Shown here one piece after another: positions 27,640 through 53,183 of a stretch of 64,000 bases of DNA. Every line of letters begins with the position of its first letter. The stretch's first letter is position 1. Position numbers and translations under genes: made by a program. A model generated the notes under the pieces. It saw only the letters and a program-made list of their open reading frames with translations, was not told the DNA's origin and searched no databases. This DNA is from Zeus faber. Taxonomy: Eukaryota > Chordata > Actinopteri > Zeiformes > Zeidae. The DNA is taken from assembly GCA_960531495.1 (NCBI GenBank), contig OY482847.1, positions 25,262,775 through 25,326,774 on the forward strand. Reading direction: 5' to 3'.

Positions 27640-28790
27640 CCCAAGTTCATTGAGGAATTAATCCTCTACATAATCGTCATCAGTCCAGTCCACATCAGAA
27701 TCTTGACCAACAGCCATTAGAGAATGTCCTCTCATATGAAGAGCAGCAGGCTAGTAGGCAGGAACTTTTCACTAATGTAGTCTGAGCTTCCCTCCCAAGA
27801 TGATTTACTGTAAACAGGCAGAGATCCATAAGCTCATGTTGATGCCATTTCTTCAGCAACATCCAGGAACGTTTCCTTCAGAGAAGCCCCTTGTTACACT
27901 GTTGACCACTCTGCGGTAACAGTTCACCTGCATGTCTCTTCAAGGGAGTGCCATCCCCATCACAGCCTTCCTTGCAGTCACATGATTTGGCACAGTATTC
28001 ACAGCTTGTATTTTGTATATATTGGGGGTTTTTTTCACTCTGTCAAAGAGGCACAGCGATGTCACCCTTCTGCAACATGTCCCTTCAGACACATATTGCC
28101 ACTGCCACATTTTGTCTGAGACACCAACCGATTGCCTTGACAAAAGATCAAGTGTGAACTCGAACCATCGTGCCCTGCCCTCCCATATGCTTACATGTAT
28201 GCCTCTAGGTCTTGTGGTGGTCCGTAGTTCCCAACATGACACACACCCTCTATGTCAACACCCACTCCCAGAGCTGATGTGGCTATTACAATTCTGAGAA
28301 CAGCTGACTCATCACCCAAAGATTTGATAACGTCTTGCTTGCCATCCCTAGGTGTCTCCGAGTGGTACGTGTCAACAAGCCTGTTTTCTGGTAGGTCTCT
28401 TGCTCCCACTGCATAGAGAAACTTCTTCGGAAGAAAAGATTTGAAGATGGCACTGTACAGCTCAGAACAATCTGCAAGGTCTCGCAATATACACTGCAAC
28501 AGTCCTTTGACTGTCAGGCCCCTTTGACTGAAGCTCCTTCAGGAACCAGGAAAAGGTCCTTGGCTGGATCAAACGACACCTTTTTCACAAAAAGTCTTAC
28601 GCTGTCCTGGCCGGGACTTTTGCTGACCTCCACACAACGTTGCATGCCTAAGTTCTTCATAACTTTCCTCTTTGTTGCTTTTGATGCTGTGATGACAAGA
28701 ATACTTACATTTCCATCGTCTGCAATTTATTCACGGAGAGTTGGTATTAGTTCCTCTTTCTTTAAAAATATTTGTTGAGCTACTAAGCAG
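27640..28790 (-). pseudogene. RecQ-like SF2 helicase fragment, frameshifted
   Basis: On the minus strand, in order: TASKATKRKVMKNLGMQ (the end of helicase lobe 1), then TYHSETPRDGKQDVIKSLGD and LRIVIATSALGVGVDIEGVC with GPPQDLEAYM (motifs IV-V). A degraded motif VI, GRAGHDG, follows in another frame, then a Cys-rich and acidic tail. This is the layout of the multi-copy RecQ-like proteins of fish genomes rather than of BLM/WRN/RECQL. The N-terminal ATPase lobe is missing and there are several stops. Probably part of a mobile element. Confidence 0.7.
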
Positions 28791-29751
28791 GGGGGGCGGT
28801 TCTAATTCGAATTAAGCCATCGGTGACATCGATCAGGGCAGCAAAGCTGTGCGGCTTTTAATGTCGTGATGCAGTCCTGCCCAAATACGATACACAATAA
28901 TATCGTTGTTGTTGACAGGGATGGGTGGGGTATGTTGACGGAGAAAGTGCTCCCATTGCGCACAAAGCATTTTTGGTTTCATTCAATTACAACAAATACA
29001 TCTACAATAAAAACACTCTGCATTTGTTTTTGATCTCCCGCTCACCACACAAACATTGACGACAAGAAGCAAGTACGAGTGAGGAAATATATACGTAAAA
29101 TAAAATAATTTCAAATGTTTTACTTATTTTGGGAAGTTCTCAGTGTGAGAAATAGGAGGTGTGGCGTGTAAACCAATTGATATGTGTGAGTCTCATGGTC
29201 AAAGCGTGAGACCTGGTCGCTCTGTTTAACATTATAAAATGTTTTGGGTTTTTTTTATGTCATTTTAGTAATGCAAGTAATAACCTGTCGCCGCAACTTA
29301 ATCACTGGATCTCCTCGCTGGTGTGCGCATATTTCCACATACGTCCTCGTGTGCACAAGTGAATGAGCTTTTGCACTCTGCTGCTCCGTCCGTCGCTCCC
29401 CCGTGGTCCCGCTGACAGGAGGACGGCAAACATCACGATATTCTATATTATCGAATATTGGCCCAAGCACTGAAAAAGTGAGTTTTGCATTACAGGTCCC
29501 CTTTAAAACAGGGAATCCAGCGTCACAGAAATTGCACTTCTATTTGAGTTCCGAAAATACGTCTGTCATTGTGGTGGACGACAGAGCTGTTTGGGTTGCA
29601 GGTTTGCAAAGCATCCCTCCAAAAAGTAGGGCTTGTAGGACATTTTAGGCATTTCAGTGTCAGTGGAGCCCTGCAGCTACAGAGGCTTTAAAATGTGGGC
29701 AGAATGCGTCTGTCTTTCAGGTACTTCACCTGCCATTGTAAACTAATGTGG

Positions 29752-29752
<1 letters not shown>

Positions 29753-29821
<69 letters not shown>
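29753..29821. repeat. (CA)n microsatellite
   Basis: About 34 CA units in MADD intron 1. Confidence 0.97.
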
Positions 29822-29823
<2 letters not shown>

Positions 29824-30124
29824 TGTGTAATAATCGTGTGACATATTCAAATAACACTGTAATAGGTTAGACTCCACCCATCCTTTACCGGCCATGTACA
29901 GAAATATCCAGCTATACTCATATTCAGTCAGTCATGGCCACGTAGACTTTGTTTTTGTAATGAATCTATTTTCATCTGGCGCAGGGCTGTTTGCAGATTT
30001 TCGTAATGCTACGCATCAATTTACAACCAGCTGAATGAGAACGACAGACGGGCATAAAGAGATCGAGAAGACAGCTATAGATAGATAGTAGGGACAGAGC
30101 GATAGACAGACGGACGGATTCACG

Positions 30125-30300
30125 GACACTTTATTCATCCGCGGAGGCAAATTTCCGCCTTACAGCAGCTCGCATCAAAACAATATTTACAGAGAATAGA
30201 AAGAAAAAAACTGGCAATACACAATAAACGTCACGTGTACTAAAAATAGGAAAAGATTGTCATACACAATACAGACAACAGACAATACACCGCGGCATCA
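30125..30300 (-). repeat. LINE 3'-end-like fragment
   Basis: CACTTTATTCATCCGCGGAG followed by AAATTTCCGCC resembles the reverse complement of the conserved 3' tail of fish L2/CR1-clade LINEs (aaatttcc...cggatgaataaag). No coding part was seen. Confidence 0.4.
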
Positions 30301-30339
30301 ACAAACCACAGTGACAAAAACAGCAGCATTGGATTACCG

Positions 30340-31080
30340 GATTATCATTATTAACACCGTGAATTCTCACTGAATGAGTGGTACTTTGTCGCCGAGCGCT
30401 GCTTCGCACGCAACGTTGCGACGCAAGCTAGCCGTTGGAGAGCTCGATGGGGAGGGTTAAGCGTCTCTCCATCGTGGTTCGATCGCAGCAAACTGACACC
30501 AGAGCGCCTCGTCTACACACATGTCCAGCTAGCGGTGCTCCCGCTGCTAGCTCCGCGGCTTCCTACGTCACAGATGGATTAGCTACACTGCTAACCGCTA
30601 ACGTTTGCACTGAACGGTCCATGGGTTCGCCCAGCATGAGGTACCCCCGCGTCCCCGCGGCGGCCAAGTAACTCAACCCCGCACCGCCGCACGTGTCGAA
30701 TTGCGCCGCGTTTCCCCGGCGGTGGGAGGGTTAAATGGCGTAAACCAGGCCGCTCTTACCTGTCGGGGTTAGCCGGTTAGCGGCTAACGGCTAGCGCTCC
30801 CTGCGGAGCGGCTGACGGTGAAGATGACGGTCCGGCCCTCCGATGTCAGAACATCTAAACCGTCATCCAGGGAGACGTGTACTTTAAAAAGCCCCTTTCT
30901 TCGCGGCACCCAGAGGGGGGTTTCTCGACGTCGTTTGTCCGCCGCTCATCGGATGGGCGTGTTGGATGTCACAACCTGCTCCGATCGCATCCTCCTCCTC
31001 CTCCTCCTGCAGCGAGTTCCGCATACTGAGCGGAGCGGGGGAGGAAGCAGCCTCCAGTGGGCACTACAGTTCTAGCGAGC
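30340..31080 (-). promoter_or_regulatory. madd: CpG-rich promoter and non-coding exon 1 of MADD
   Basis: CpG density rises sharply here compared with the AT-rich flanks, with GCGGCGG-like stretches and CACGTG-type sites. On the minus strand a consensus donor (CCGACAG|GTAAGAGCGG) ends at 30760. It is the best candidate for the 3' end of the non-coding first exon feeding the acceptor at 18970. The start site would be near 31.0-31.1 kb. The exon start and the pairing with 18970 are inferred. Confidence 0.5.
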
Positions 31081-34000
31081 CCGTTTTAAAGTGGTAATCC
31101 GTGAGACTGTCTTTTTTTTAAAATTATTATTATCAAAATTGTAACAAATAAACACGTCGTGCGTTATTCGATTCAAAAGAATTCGAGGCGACACGGTCTT
31201 CCCCTAGTACTGGTTCGGAGGTCGGTACCGCCGGAATAGATTTAGAGAACTAGAAAAGAACAGAAACTATCAGATTTTTTTTTTTTTTTAGTTAAAAAAA
31301 CCAAATAATCAATCTGTAAAAAGAAAAAAAGTTGCTGTTTCAAATGAAATCCTGGACTTCGTCGTGTAGCCCACCCAGCGCAGTCGGCGGCTGCAACCTC
31401 GAAATGTTTTTATAACATCAGATGAAAATGCGATGCGTCCGATTTCGTGCATGAAGAGCCACGAACGGTGATTTTTAAGATGTTATTCAAATTGCCCCGC
31501 GTTCCCTCCCGCGTGTTTATTCCCGTTTGACAAAAAGAGAAGAGGGGTATTAAACAATCTGCACACCAGAGATGCCAATTTATATACAGTACAATCACCT
31601 TAGATACTTACAGAATTAATTGAACGTGTATTACAAAAAAAATGACAGGAAAAAAAACAACTAAAAAACAGATTTTAGGTCCAATGATTAACGGTATTTG
31701 CCAAGCAGTTGCTTCATTCAGTCTGAAAATACTCAATGTAAATGTCATTTCATCCCAGGCATTTAACCAGCACATTAAAAATCAAGGCCAACTCCAGTCT
31801 ATGAATGAATGAAATGAAATGAATGGCTGTGAACATAACGTCCGCTGCGAATTTCTCTTATCACATCGATTGGCAAAAAAGAAAGAAAGAAGGGAATACA
31901 GCATCTACCCGGGATGTAAAAAACAAAAACACAAAACTGAAAAGTAAGCAATGATTTTCAGTCGGGGGGTGGGGCGGGGGTGACAGGTGACGGCTTCATC
32001 ATGGCCGAGACATTTCAGGTCAACGCGGGTACACCACACTTCCAGAATTCGTACGACGCGGCCATGTCCAGTTCGGAATTCCTTCCGACTGACGTCTGAT
32101 GTCCGAGATGCCCATTGTCCGCCCCAAGCCGCCTCGTTTTAAAAGACATTTGAGACGGAAACCAGAGGCGGGCAAAAAGATGCTCCTGAACACACGTTGT
32201 TTCATGACCTCAAATGCATGACCTGCAAATTCAACTTGAACAAATCCTCGCCTCTGCCGTAGCTAAACCATGCTGTCTAAGAGCCAGAAGAAACCGCTGC
32301 CTGTTATGTCTGTTGCAAACGTGAGCACCTTCCCAGAGTTATGAATGCCAAACACTTCAGAACACAAGAATGAACCATGACGCGGTAACCAGTCGCTTAT
32401 TACGACTCCAACCTGCGCACGCCGGAAATTATTTTTCTTTGCTCGTTTTGACTGAATTTCGAACGGCTTCCAGTATGAAAGAAAGAAATAACACCTGTGT
32501 CGGTGTGTTTCACATGGGTGTGAATTAAACAAAAAAAAAAAAAAAAGAAAACGTAGACCAAAGCGGTTGCGTCTGGTCAGCTCATCACCGTTCACGGTTG
32601 TGCTCGACGCTGGGCGCACGGCAGGCGTCATTTACGGGCTCTGCGATTGTGAAATTAGTGTCTGTACAAGATAAGAAGGTGTCTGTATATTTACACAAAT
32701 GCCAAGTGCTTCACAACCGCGTCACCGTTTGTTACTTCCGGTCCTGCTAGATCCTTATGGAACAAGTGAGATGTTCATTTTTGGCTTGTTGCATACTCCA
32801 ACCAGAGGATTTGTTGCATAGACCACCCACCGGCGGTTCTATACATCCCTACTTCAAGGACACGTTTGTGTCTTATCAAAATGTTGGTTTCGATCATTTG
32901 TACCGTCACACAACCGTGCTGAACACTTTATTATTGAGAAACTTACCACTCTGCTGCAGCTTCTCGTGTTGCGCAAATGCCGTTTTGAAAGTGACAAGCT
33001 TGCGAAATCTAGTACAAGAGACTAGAAACGGGAAGTTTCGCCGTATCATCTCTTCACCGCAAGAATGACGATTTGGATGTACTGCTGCACATGCGAAAAG
33101 TCGTTTTAAATAAAATGTCATATTAGCTTAATTGAAAACATGTAAAAGAATTTAAAAAAGGAAGGGGAAAAAGAAGAGAACAAGACACGCATGTTTACAA
33201 TGGGTTTCCCCATTTTTGAAAAGCAGAATTAACATGTTCTTTTTTTTTTTGTTTAGGTTGAAACGTTTGAACTGCATTTAGCCACAGTGAGATCCTACAG
33301 CAGAGTGACAAGTTTCTCAGTAGTAAAGCGTGCAGCGAGGTTGTAATGAACACTTATAATAGTTGGAATCAACATTGTCTATGAGGCCTGGGTTGATTAG
33401 CGGAGCTATCCTTTGTTTCACCAAATCACATGTAATTATGTCAAGATCAACTAGCTTCAAATCAGTCGCTTGGTCATTCCAGTTTCGGATGATTTGGGGA
33501 CTGAGGAAAGCAGGTGCCCGGGATATGTCATAATATGTGATTGAATTTAAAAAGGAAAAAAGAAACGGATAAAAATGGTGTTATTTTCTCTTAATTTAGC
33601 AGATTACCTTGTATATATTTGCATTCATGTGGTCTCGTGAACAATTAGCATTGTAATTTTAGCTGTAACATGTGACATGTTTTTAAATTAAAAAAAATTG
33701 AATGGTAAATCAAAGGAAACAATTACAGTATCAACAATCTACCATCTCAGATTTTGGTCTTACAACTTTCAAGTAACAGCTACCGTTGTTAGTATGTTAA
33801 TTTCTTGTCTTAGAAATATCTATACCTGAAATTGCCCTAAAACTATCAACGCATTATTTGTACAAATTACAGAAGAAGGGCTAGAAGACGATTCAATGTC
33901 AGTCAAAATAATAATTTAGATCCCTCTCTACACAGCTGACTCTACAGACATAAAATAAAGCCTTACAATGAATTGTTCCCCCACAATCTTTTATCACCAA

Positions 34001-34338
34001 TTTTGCAGTTTATAACCACATAGCCGTGCTATCCACGTATCCATTGGAGTGGACTTTGTCCCCCCCCCCCCTTCTCTGTCGTTACCGTTGATCCAGTCTG
34101 TCCGTACGGGGGTGTTACGGCGATTTCACTAAAAGGGTTGTTCAACATAACTTTTTGCCGAGTAAGAAGGCGCGTCACAACAAGAAAGTCATCCCTTTTT
34201 GCACAGGTTAGAACTTTGAGATATAATTTGAAACCTCCCGAGCACCACCTGTATTACAATGCATACAAGTGCTCTGCATCATGACCTCTCCAGAATAACC
34301 TGGCAGGCTAGTAATCTCCAGCCAAACCGTTTTAGATA

Positions 34339-34376
<38 letters not shown>

Positions 34377-34747
34377 GTTTACCAGTCGTATTGTTCCATT
34401 GTATGAATAATTTCCATGTGATCACACATGCTTGTGAAAATGAATGTGCCGTTCACATTAAATGTCTCTCGTATAATAAACTTAATTCATTTCATAAAGA
34501 TCACTTTACCTGAGCAACTCGCACACCTCTCTTCTCCCGTCAGCCAGTAGCTGCTCTATAACAGCACACGACACCAACCAGATGATCTACCACCTTATCA
34601 GGAATCTTAGCATCAGAAAATATTGCTTAACAGCATCAGAGGACGGTCTGCTGAGCCCAAATCCTGCATCTCCATCAATCGTTCAGACTCAATATATAAA
34701 ATAAAGTCTGAATAAAGTCACTACTTCCACTCGTGCAGCAGCTGGAA

Positions 34748-34832
<85 letters not shown>

Positions 34833-35239
34833 TATTATATATTTTTTTTCTATCTTGTGGATCATAACACTGGCTAGTGAGCCGGAATCTGCTCAGTGCC
34901 ACATCAACACCACAGGAAAAGCGGCGGGCAGAGAGAAGACCAAACTGTTGATACTTCAAACCTCTCGTCAATACAAACACCATCCTGCAGTTTGTAGGAG
35001 AGCAAACAGAAGCCCCACCCCCCGCCCCCCCTTCAAAAAAATAATAAAATAAAGAAGTGGATTAATTATCCAAACTTAGAACCAATCCCTGATCGAAAGA
35101 GCAGATGAGGAGATCCGCGTCCACTCTGATGCCGTTTTCTTTTTTCTTTTTTTTTTTTTAGAAGCCGTCAAGAGGGTGTCCCAGTGTCCGTCGTGGGCCT
35201 GGCGAGGGCCCGCGGAGCGTCCAGCCTGAGCGCCGGCGG
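31081..35239. other. NR1H3-MADD intergenic region and NR1H3 3' UTR
   Basis: About 4.2 kb between the NR1H3 stop and the MADD promoter. It must contain the NR1H3 3' UTR, but no poly(A) signal could be assigned with confidence: the first clear minus-strand AATAAA is near 32930. It contains a poly(A) run (34340-34366), a poly(T)/(AT)n block (34752-34824) and no supported gene. Confidence 0.6.
34752..34824. repeat. Poly(T) plus (AT)n tract
   Basis: About 29 T followed by about 20 AT units; low-complexity DNA downstream of NR1H3. Confidence 0.95.
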
Positions 35240-46933
<11,694 letters not shown>

Positions 46934-48234
46934 CTGAGAGACGCAGCACGAGGCCATTCAGACTTTAAAAACATCTCCGTGTATTCAGATTACTTCCGCA
47001 TCCTCTCTCGATGATAAAGGCGAGAATTCATGTGTGTATATGACCGAAATATTAAAATCATGAAATCACTTCTTTAAATGTGCAGACTTTCAATTGTCTT
47101 CCATGATGCACTCAAGTGATTCAACTGATCCAATTTTAGGACCAACACGATTCAAAGTGCTTCAAGAAATACTGCAGTTTCGGGGGAAATTTGCCTTTTG
47201 TCTATCGTACCCAGATTGAGATGAGAAGGCCAATACCAGATTTAAAGCCTGTGTGATGAACTGAGATAGAGGCTGCATCCTAACTGTGCTAGCGCAGTCC
47301 ATGGCCGCAGGGGGGAAATCAACTAGCCTTGCTAAATGATCAAAATAAATCTTCCAGCATCTAAAAAAGCAGAGTTATTTTAAGTGATACCTCTTGCATC
47401 CTTATGACAAGCACAAAACTACAAACATAAAAACAAGATCTTTTTCTATTTGAAATGCTGCCAGATTAATTACTATTTTTGGTGATCCATCCGCTGAGCG
47501 CAGTGATTATCAGCTGTGAAGGGCCACTTCATTCGAGTAGGGGGTTGCCGGGTATGAAACTGCAACGCGATGTGCCACAACATTACCATCAACAAAACTC
47601 AGATTGAACTGACAACCCTACAGCGCCAACACATTGAGTTTCACAGCTTCACAACTGGTAATCACAGATGGATAAATGGTCATGCCTCAAATAATTCAGA
47701 ATGCAGCAGCATTTAAAACAACTATGATGTGGTTTTTATTTTTACTCATCATGAAGATGCAACATGTACATGCATTGCTGAAAGGGGTATTTACATCTAC
47801 AGTATCTACAGTATTGTGCAAAACTCACTTTTTCAGTGCTTGTGCACATACATTTGGATCTCTGATGGGCCTACTAACACACAAACTGTGAAAAAAAAGA
47901 CAACTCAGTCAGTTTTTTGTGAGCTGTCCATTTCAGAAAACATGTCCTAAAACGAGCCTGCCCTCCTACACGCCATCTGAGTAATAAACGTCACTTCAGA
48001 AGAATTAGAACCAACCCCCCCCCCCCCTATCTGAGTAACTCCACCCACGCCTAGAGCTGGACCAGGCCCGCTAGCATCGAAGCTAAGTGCTAATCAGGGA
48101 AAGTGTTCTGTTGGCTGCAGAGACCAGCACAAATCTTTTAAAAGAAAGAGGAATTGATACCATCTGTCGGTGAGGAAACTGCAGACGAGGGAAATGTAAG
48201 TAATTAAAAAAATGATTCTGTATACTAGTGTGTG

Positions 48235-48242
<8 letters not shown>

Positions 48243-48279
<37 letters not shown>

Positions 48280-48305
48280 ACGTTTCAATGGAGATTTATT
48301 GTTAT

Positions 48306-48352
<47 letters not shown>
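48243..48352. repeat. (TG)n and (TA)n microsatellites
   Basis: About 17 TG units (48243-48277) and about 22 TA units (48308-48352), followed by T-rich sequence. Confidence 0.95.
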
Positions 48353-48357
<5 letters not shown>

Positions 48358-49124
48358 TATTTTTTTTTTTATTTTTTTTTTTTTATGTGTGAATCGTCCT
48401 CGTCCGGACACAGATGCGAACCGGCTCTTCATCTGCCCCAATTGCGTGACCAGTCTTCAAATAAAACGACTCAAAACAGTGTGGGGTTTTTTTGTTGTTT
48501 TATTTGGAGGAACTGGGACAGGGAATGGAGGAACAGGGCTCTGTAGAGATGGGTATCTTTAAAATTTTAACGGTACTACTACTCTTACTGATTCTGCTTA
48601 TCGATCCGGTACTTTAACTGCACTATTATCAGTTCTTTTTTTTTTTTACAGAATTAACATGGCTTTATTTTGTGGGCATTACATATGGAGAGGGGGCGGT
48701 AGGGACGCAATCTGTGCCCTTGTCTCCTCGTGTGTGTGTGTGAGAGCGAGGCAGAGGGAGTCAGCCACGCCTCCCTCGCACATATCTCCATATCTCCAGT
48801 GATGGAGCAGGAGAGAGGGAAAGAGAGAGAGGGAGAGAGAGAGAGAGAGAGGAAGGAGGTCTCTTCTGATGATTGCAAAAATGCTTCTTAGACGAATATC
48901 TTAATGTTATTGCAAGTTAGAAATGGGTTGTATAGCCTAAATAAATTGAAAATCCTTTTTCTTCATTTCTCTAATACTGTGAACAGTCCCGTAACATCGG
49001 GGGGCCCGTTTAATACCAAGTCTCGGGATTCCTCTGAGTCCCCCCGCCACCGACTGAATAGTCCAATATTCGCATTGAACAGCTGAATCCGATTCGACGG
49101 AGTCAGGTACAGCCATAAACAGAT

Positions 49125-49740
49125 GTATTTATTTTATTGTCCGACGTTTCCATAAATGAACGAAACAAAAAAGCCCCAAGCCCCGATATCCAGCGCTGCT
49201 CTGGACAACGCGGCGAAAGACGGGACCAACTTTTAGATGAGGAACCTTGTAGATCTAATATGAACGAAGATTCAGCAACTGGAATCATTATTTCTCACCT
49301 CAGATTGGTTCAGAAACAGATTTTGGTGGAACTGAAAAGGTGAAATCAGTGAATGTTTACCGAATAAATAAAACAGAGCCTGGAGTAAATCTCAACCCCC
49401 TTTGGCTCACAGAACTCGAGGCCTCGGGAGGGTGGTTCCACCCACTGAAACAAACCATTTTCAAACAGGGTGGATTGGACAAATGTTAGAATGGCTCCAA
49501 TGCATAATCTGAGTGGTATTTTGCATGCATGACGGCGAAGCCAAAGAAAGCAACGGTGCTGGAGTACCACAAAAGTCTGTTCGTTTGTTCTCCGTCTTTA
49601 GATGTGTTCTCCTCAAAGACAGCAGTTATGTGCGTGCGGACTGAAAATCTGCAAACCTCAGTCGCTGAATGTATGCTGCTCAAACTTTTGACTGTCTTTC
49701 ACAATTTGAAAAAAACAAAAATGTTTTAAATTAAATAAAA
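49125..49740. repeat. Dispersed repeat, copy 2, with possible hAT-like relic
   Basis: 49125-49527 pairs with 22385-22845 (AACAGATTTT, AATAAATAAAACAGAGCC, CATAATCTGAGTGGTATTTT). Immediately after, 49529-49729 has a 66-codon open stretch (VLEYHKSLFVCSPSLDVFSS) which I do not recognise. Confidence 0.55.
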
Positions 49741-51191
49741 ATAAGAAAAAAAATAAAAAATAAAATCACGTAATGTGGCCCCAGCTTTAGATGGACAAAA
49801 AGCACAGTGCAAAATGCCTTAAATGCTATCTTTGTCAAATCTTGCAAAATAAGAAGAGTAAAGAAGAGTAGAAGAGACCGTCCAACATACCATGACCAAC
49901 ATCTGAGATATCAGTCGCAGACAGTGTGGACATCTTCTTCAGAGAAGCTTGTCATTCCGAAACCAACATGCACCTGCACCGCACAAACATAAACAATAAT
50001 TATACAAACAATATGAGAGCCAAAACCGAGAGCCGCATGAGCAACAGAACGGCAACAGGTTCATTTCTAATATGATGAAATAATTACTGAATTTAAAAAG
50101 GAAATAAATTGGCAATATCATGTTATTAAAACACAAAAAGTTAAACACAGAGATATTGCCTGATTTTCCAGCCTGGGGATTAATGACGCGGTATCTTATC
50201 TTATATTCCCTTTGTAACAGCCCATTTGTCAAAATTTTACACCGCACATAAATAAAGCTACAATCATCTGCAATCTTATTTCACTTCGGAACCACTTTCT
50301 ACGACAATAAATGAGCAAAAGAAGATACGTGATTTTTTTTTTCTGCGTGTAAATGCATTATTGACAAAGAGAGACTTCTTGTTTGATAAGTCTTGTGGTT
50401 TTGAAACCTTGGGGTACTTTGTTTCACCGAAAGCCACTAAGCGGAAAACCAACAAGCTTAAAAAGCAGAAATGAGAATTGGTCATGTGTCATACATGCCT
50501 CTATTTCTGGAAATTGTTTTTTTCTGGATGCCACAGCAGGACTCTGCTCTACTTTCCGTCTAGCTTGGAATAACAAAAACAATTGAATCCTGTGGAAAAA
50601 TATGTAATTATCTTAAAATATGATCGCATCTAAGGATGCAGCGGACATAATCATCTTTCAAATGAGCATAAGCCATCTATAACAGGCCACTTGTGATTTA
50701 ATGTTTAATTGCGCTTGTGAATACTGGGTACAAAAGACACATGTATGAAGCATAAGTAGGTTTATATTTGTCTTTTTCTAACATCCACCATGTCTTCATG
50801 TCATGTTATCCATTTATTTATTTTTCATGCAATACCTTTGCTGTATAAATGTCTGTCAATTTGTGGGGGTGAAGTTATTTCCATGCACGTGTGGGTGAGG
50901 CGGCCTGTATTAATGTGTTATGAACAATTTTTTGGGCTAAAATGGTATTCAGTCACACATTGTTTAAAGAAAGACCTGACTTAAACACTTAAAAAAACAA
51001 TCCCAATATAACTACGGTATCAAAACTTGCCAACAAATGCTGATTGAGTAATGGAAGTGTGCCAACATGAGAGGACTGGAAAAAAATAACCCAAATATTG
51101 ATATAGTGCTCCATTTAGCTCACATTAACACAGTTTAGCACCAGGAGGAAGATTCTATACAGTTTCAGGCTGGAAATGGGGTTGAGCTTAC

Positions 51192-51410
51192 CTCTGAAGT
51201 TGATGTCTTATAATAGTCTGTCCATCCTCTCTGCGCCAGTCCAAAACCCCAGCTTGTCAAATATCCCTGTGTGGGCCGAAGCCTTGAAGATGCCGAGGTG
51301 GAGAAACACAAAAACCTCCCTCACTTTTCTGTCCCCCAGATGGAACAACAATGACTGGGTGTCTTTACGAGAGCAGGAAAGTATGATGAGCAATCCCTTT
51401 CTACAATGCC
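51192..51410 (-). other. nr1h3: NR1H3 5' UTR exon
   Basis: Bounded on the minus strand by the acceptor TTTCCCACAG and the donor TTCAGAG|GTAAGC, both good consensus. It has a short uORF (MDRLL then stop) near its 3' end. When joined to 46933 the start-codon frame meets an in-frame TAA here, which fixes MAEKS as the start. Inferred from sequence only. Confidence 0.55.
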
Positions 51411-53180
51411 CTGTGGGAAACAAGAGGAGAAAACGGAAGAGAGAGAGGGAGAGAGAAGGGATGAAGGGAGGGAAGGAGGTTGAAAAAGGGAACAGAAGAG
51501 GTTACTATCGGTCGTTCGTATGGCTCTAAAATCCCCACAGGGAGATGGTGCTCCGACCTTTTTCCTGTTTGAGTATCTAAGCAGCCATTTTTTTATGCAA
51601 ACAACCTTCCACATTGAGGGAGAACCCCGTCTTCACCACAAATCTCTCCATCGAATCACCGCCATTGTCTAAGTTGACCATTGAAATAGGCTGTTTCACT
51701 GTGAAACAGTTATATTATAAAGGCCTGATATCCAAAATCAGAGGAATAATAAGCCTATATTATCACAGACCATTGCAAAGAAACCAAAGAGATAACTTCA
51801 TTTATCAGCGGCTTACTGGGCAAATTCAACATATTTTGATTTGGAAAAGTCCTGCTACACATGCAACCTTACGTAACCCAACATGCTTTCTGTCCAAGTC
51901 CAATGTTCATCTTATCTTATCAGTCAGTTACCTCTGTATGGACTAGTTCCTGGGGTGGTGGATATATCATGACAGTGCTGGAAAAAAAAAAAAAGTTTGA
52001 AATTGTTACTTGATTTTCTTGGTGAGATCAAGAAATGGAATTATGAGTTGAAATCATTAAAGGTGAATGTAAGAAAGAAGATGTTTCCCCCCAAATTAAA
52101 GATTTGACCAAAGGGCACAAAAATCCTTGTCGCGTTCGTAGAATATTGGCACAAAAGGTCTAGATCACCTTCCAATATCCATAGCTGGGCAGAAAATGTA
52201 GACGGAATGTGAATTTTCTCTTCTATAAAAGACAATTAAGTTCACACATCAATGTCAGACTTCCATGAAAAACTACTTGACTGATTAATCATTTTATTTC
52301 CACTACTAGGTAATTTCACTCCAGATAATAATGAATTATTATCATGACATTTAATTGTGGCATGTCGGACCCTGTATCGCAAAGTGAATTATTATTATTC
52401 ATACTCATATCATTGAATATGATATTGGCAGCAGACTAGTCCTATACAGAAACAAAATACCTAACAAGTGTCACCATTATAGCCATGATCCACATGAGGT
52501 ACGCAGACCTTCTACTAAAATAAAAGTACGAACACATTGACACAATATTACCCCAGTAGTAATTTTAAATAAAATGTACTCTTAAAATACTGAAATGTGG
52601 TAGTTATTAAAAGTATTAAAAGTGTGTGTAATATCAAGAGGGCCGATAGGAGAGCGCTTATAATACCGCAGGGAGTAAAGTACTATACCTTTTATGCAGA
52701 TCCTGGTTGGAATTTACATTAATATAGTATAGGTTCATCATAGTCACAAGGATATGGATCAAGTGAAACCCTGAGGAGCAATCCTAAACCATCAGTTTGA
52801 TAGATTCAGTCCCTGATTCTGACAAATATAAATCATGATTTGTTTTACGTTCAGTATCATGGCTGGGTTGGGAATGTAGTCGATTTTAAAAAGTATATAT
52901 AAATATATATGCTTTGACGTGTCATGGAATACAAGTCGAAACGTCTCCTTCCAGCTCAACACCGGCTCTGTTGGCAATAACAGAGATGCCTCCCAAATGA
53001 GGTGAAATATATAAGAATATCTGTAGTAAGCTTGATCGGTCGGTGGGAACGGGACGACGGGCAGAATCTCAGAATATCTGCGGATGCGAATCCCCCACAC
53101 TCAGCATCAACATTTTGACAACACAACAAGAAAGTGCTTCCAGTCGTGATTGCGACAATTCTGTACGCACGCGCGCACGC
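51411..53180. other. Non-coding region upstream of NR1H3
   Basis: AT-rich, no supported exon or repeat; presumably the intron between the first NR1H3 exon and the 51.2-51.4 kb exon. Confidence 0.5.
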
Positions 53181-53183
53181 GCG

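Larger units (their letters stand above)
18971..30759. other. MADD intron 1, rich in decayed mobile DNA
   Basis: An 11.8 kb non-coding stretch between the presumed MADD first exon and the start-codon exon. Separately listed contents: Tc1 end, two SINE-like copies, (TG)n, a repeat paired with 49.1 kb, DUF6589-like and RecQ-like remnants, a Tigger derivative and (CA)n. Outside these, 20760-22380 and 26170-27640 show no supported gene; 26440-26625 ends in CCGATCGATCAGTGCATCTC, reminiscent of hAT MITEs. Confidence 0.6.
46934..51191. other. NR1H3 intron 1 (5' UTR intron)
   Basis: 4.3 kb without supported coding sequence. It holds (TG)n (48243-48277), (TA)n (48308-48352), a hAT-like end at about 49050-49115 and a dispersed repeat (49125-49527). 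Confidence 0.6.

Noticed and set aside
30435-30671. 78-codon plus-strand frame in the MADD CpG island.
   Set aside because: GC-rich promoters often give chance open frames; no recognised domain and it overlaps the presumed non-coding exon region.
32757-33068. 103-codon plus-strand frame between NR1H3 and MADD.
   Set aside because: Composition looks random, no domain recognised, no CpG promoter or splice signals around it.
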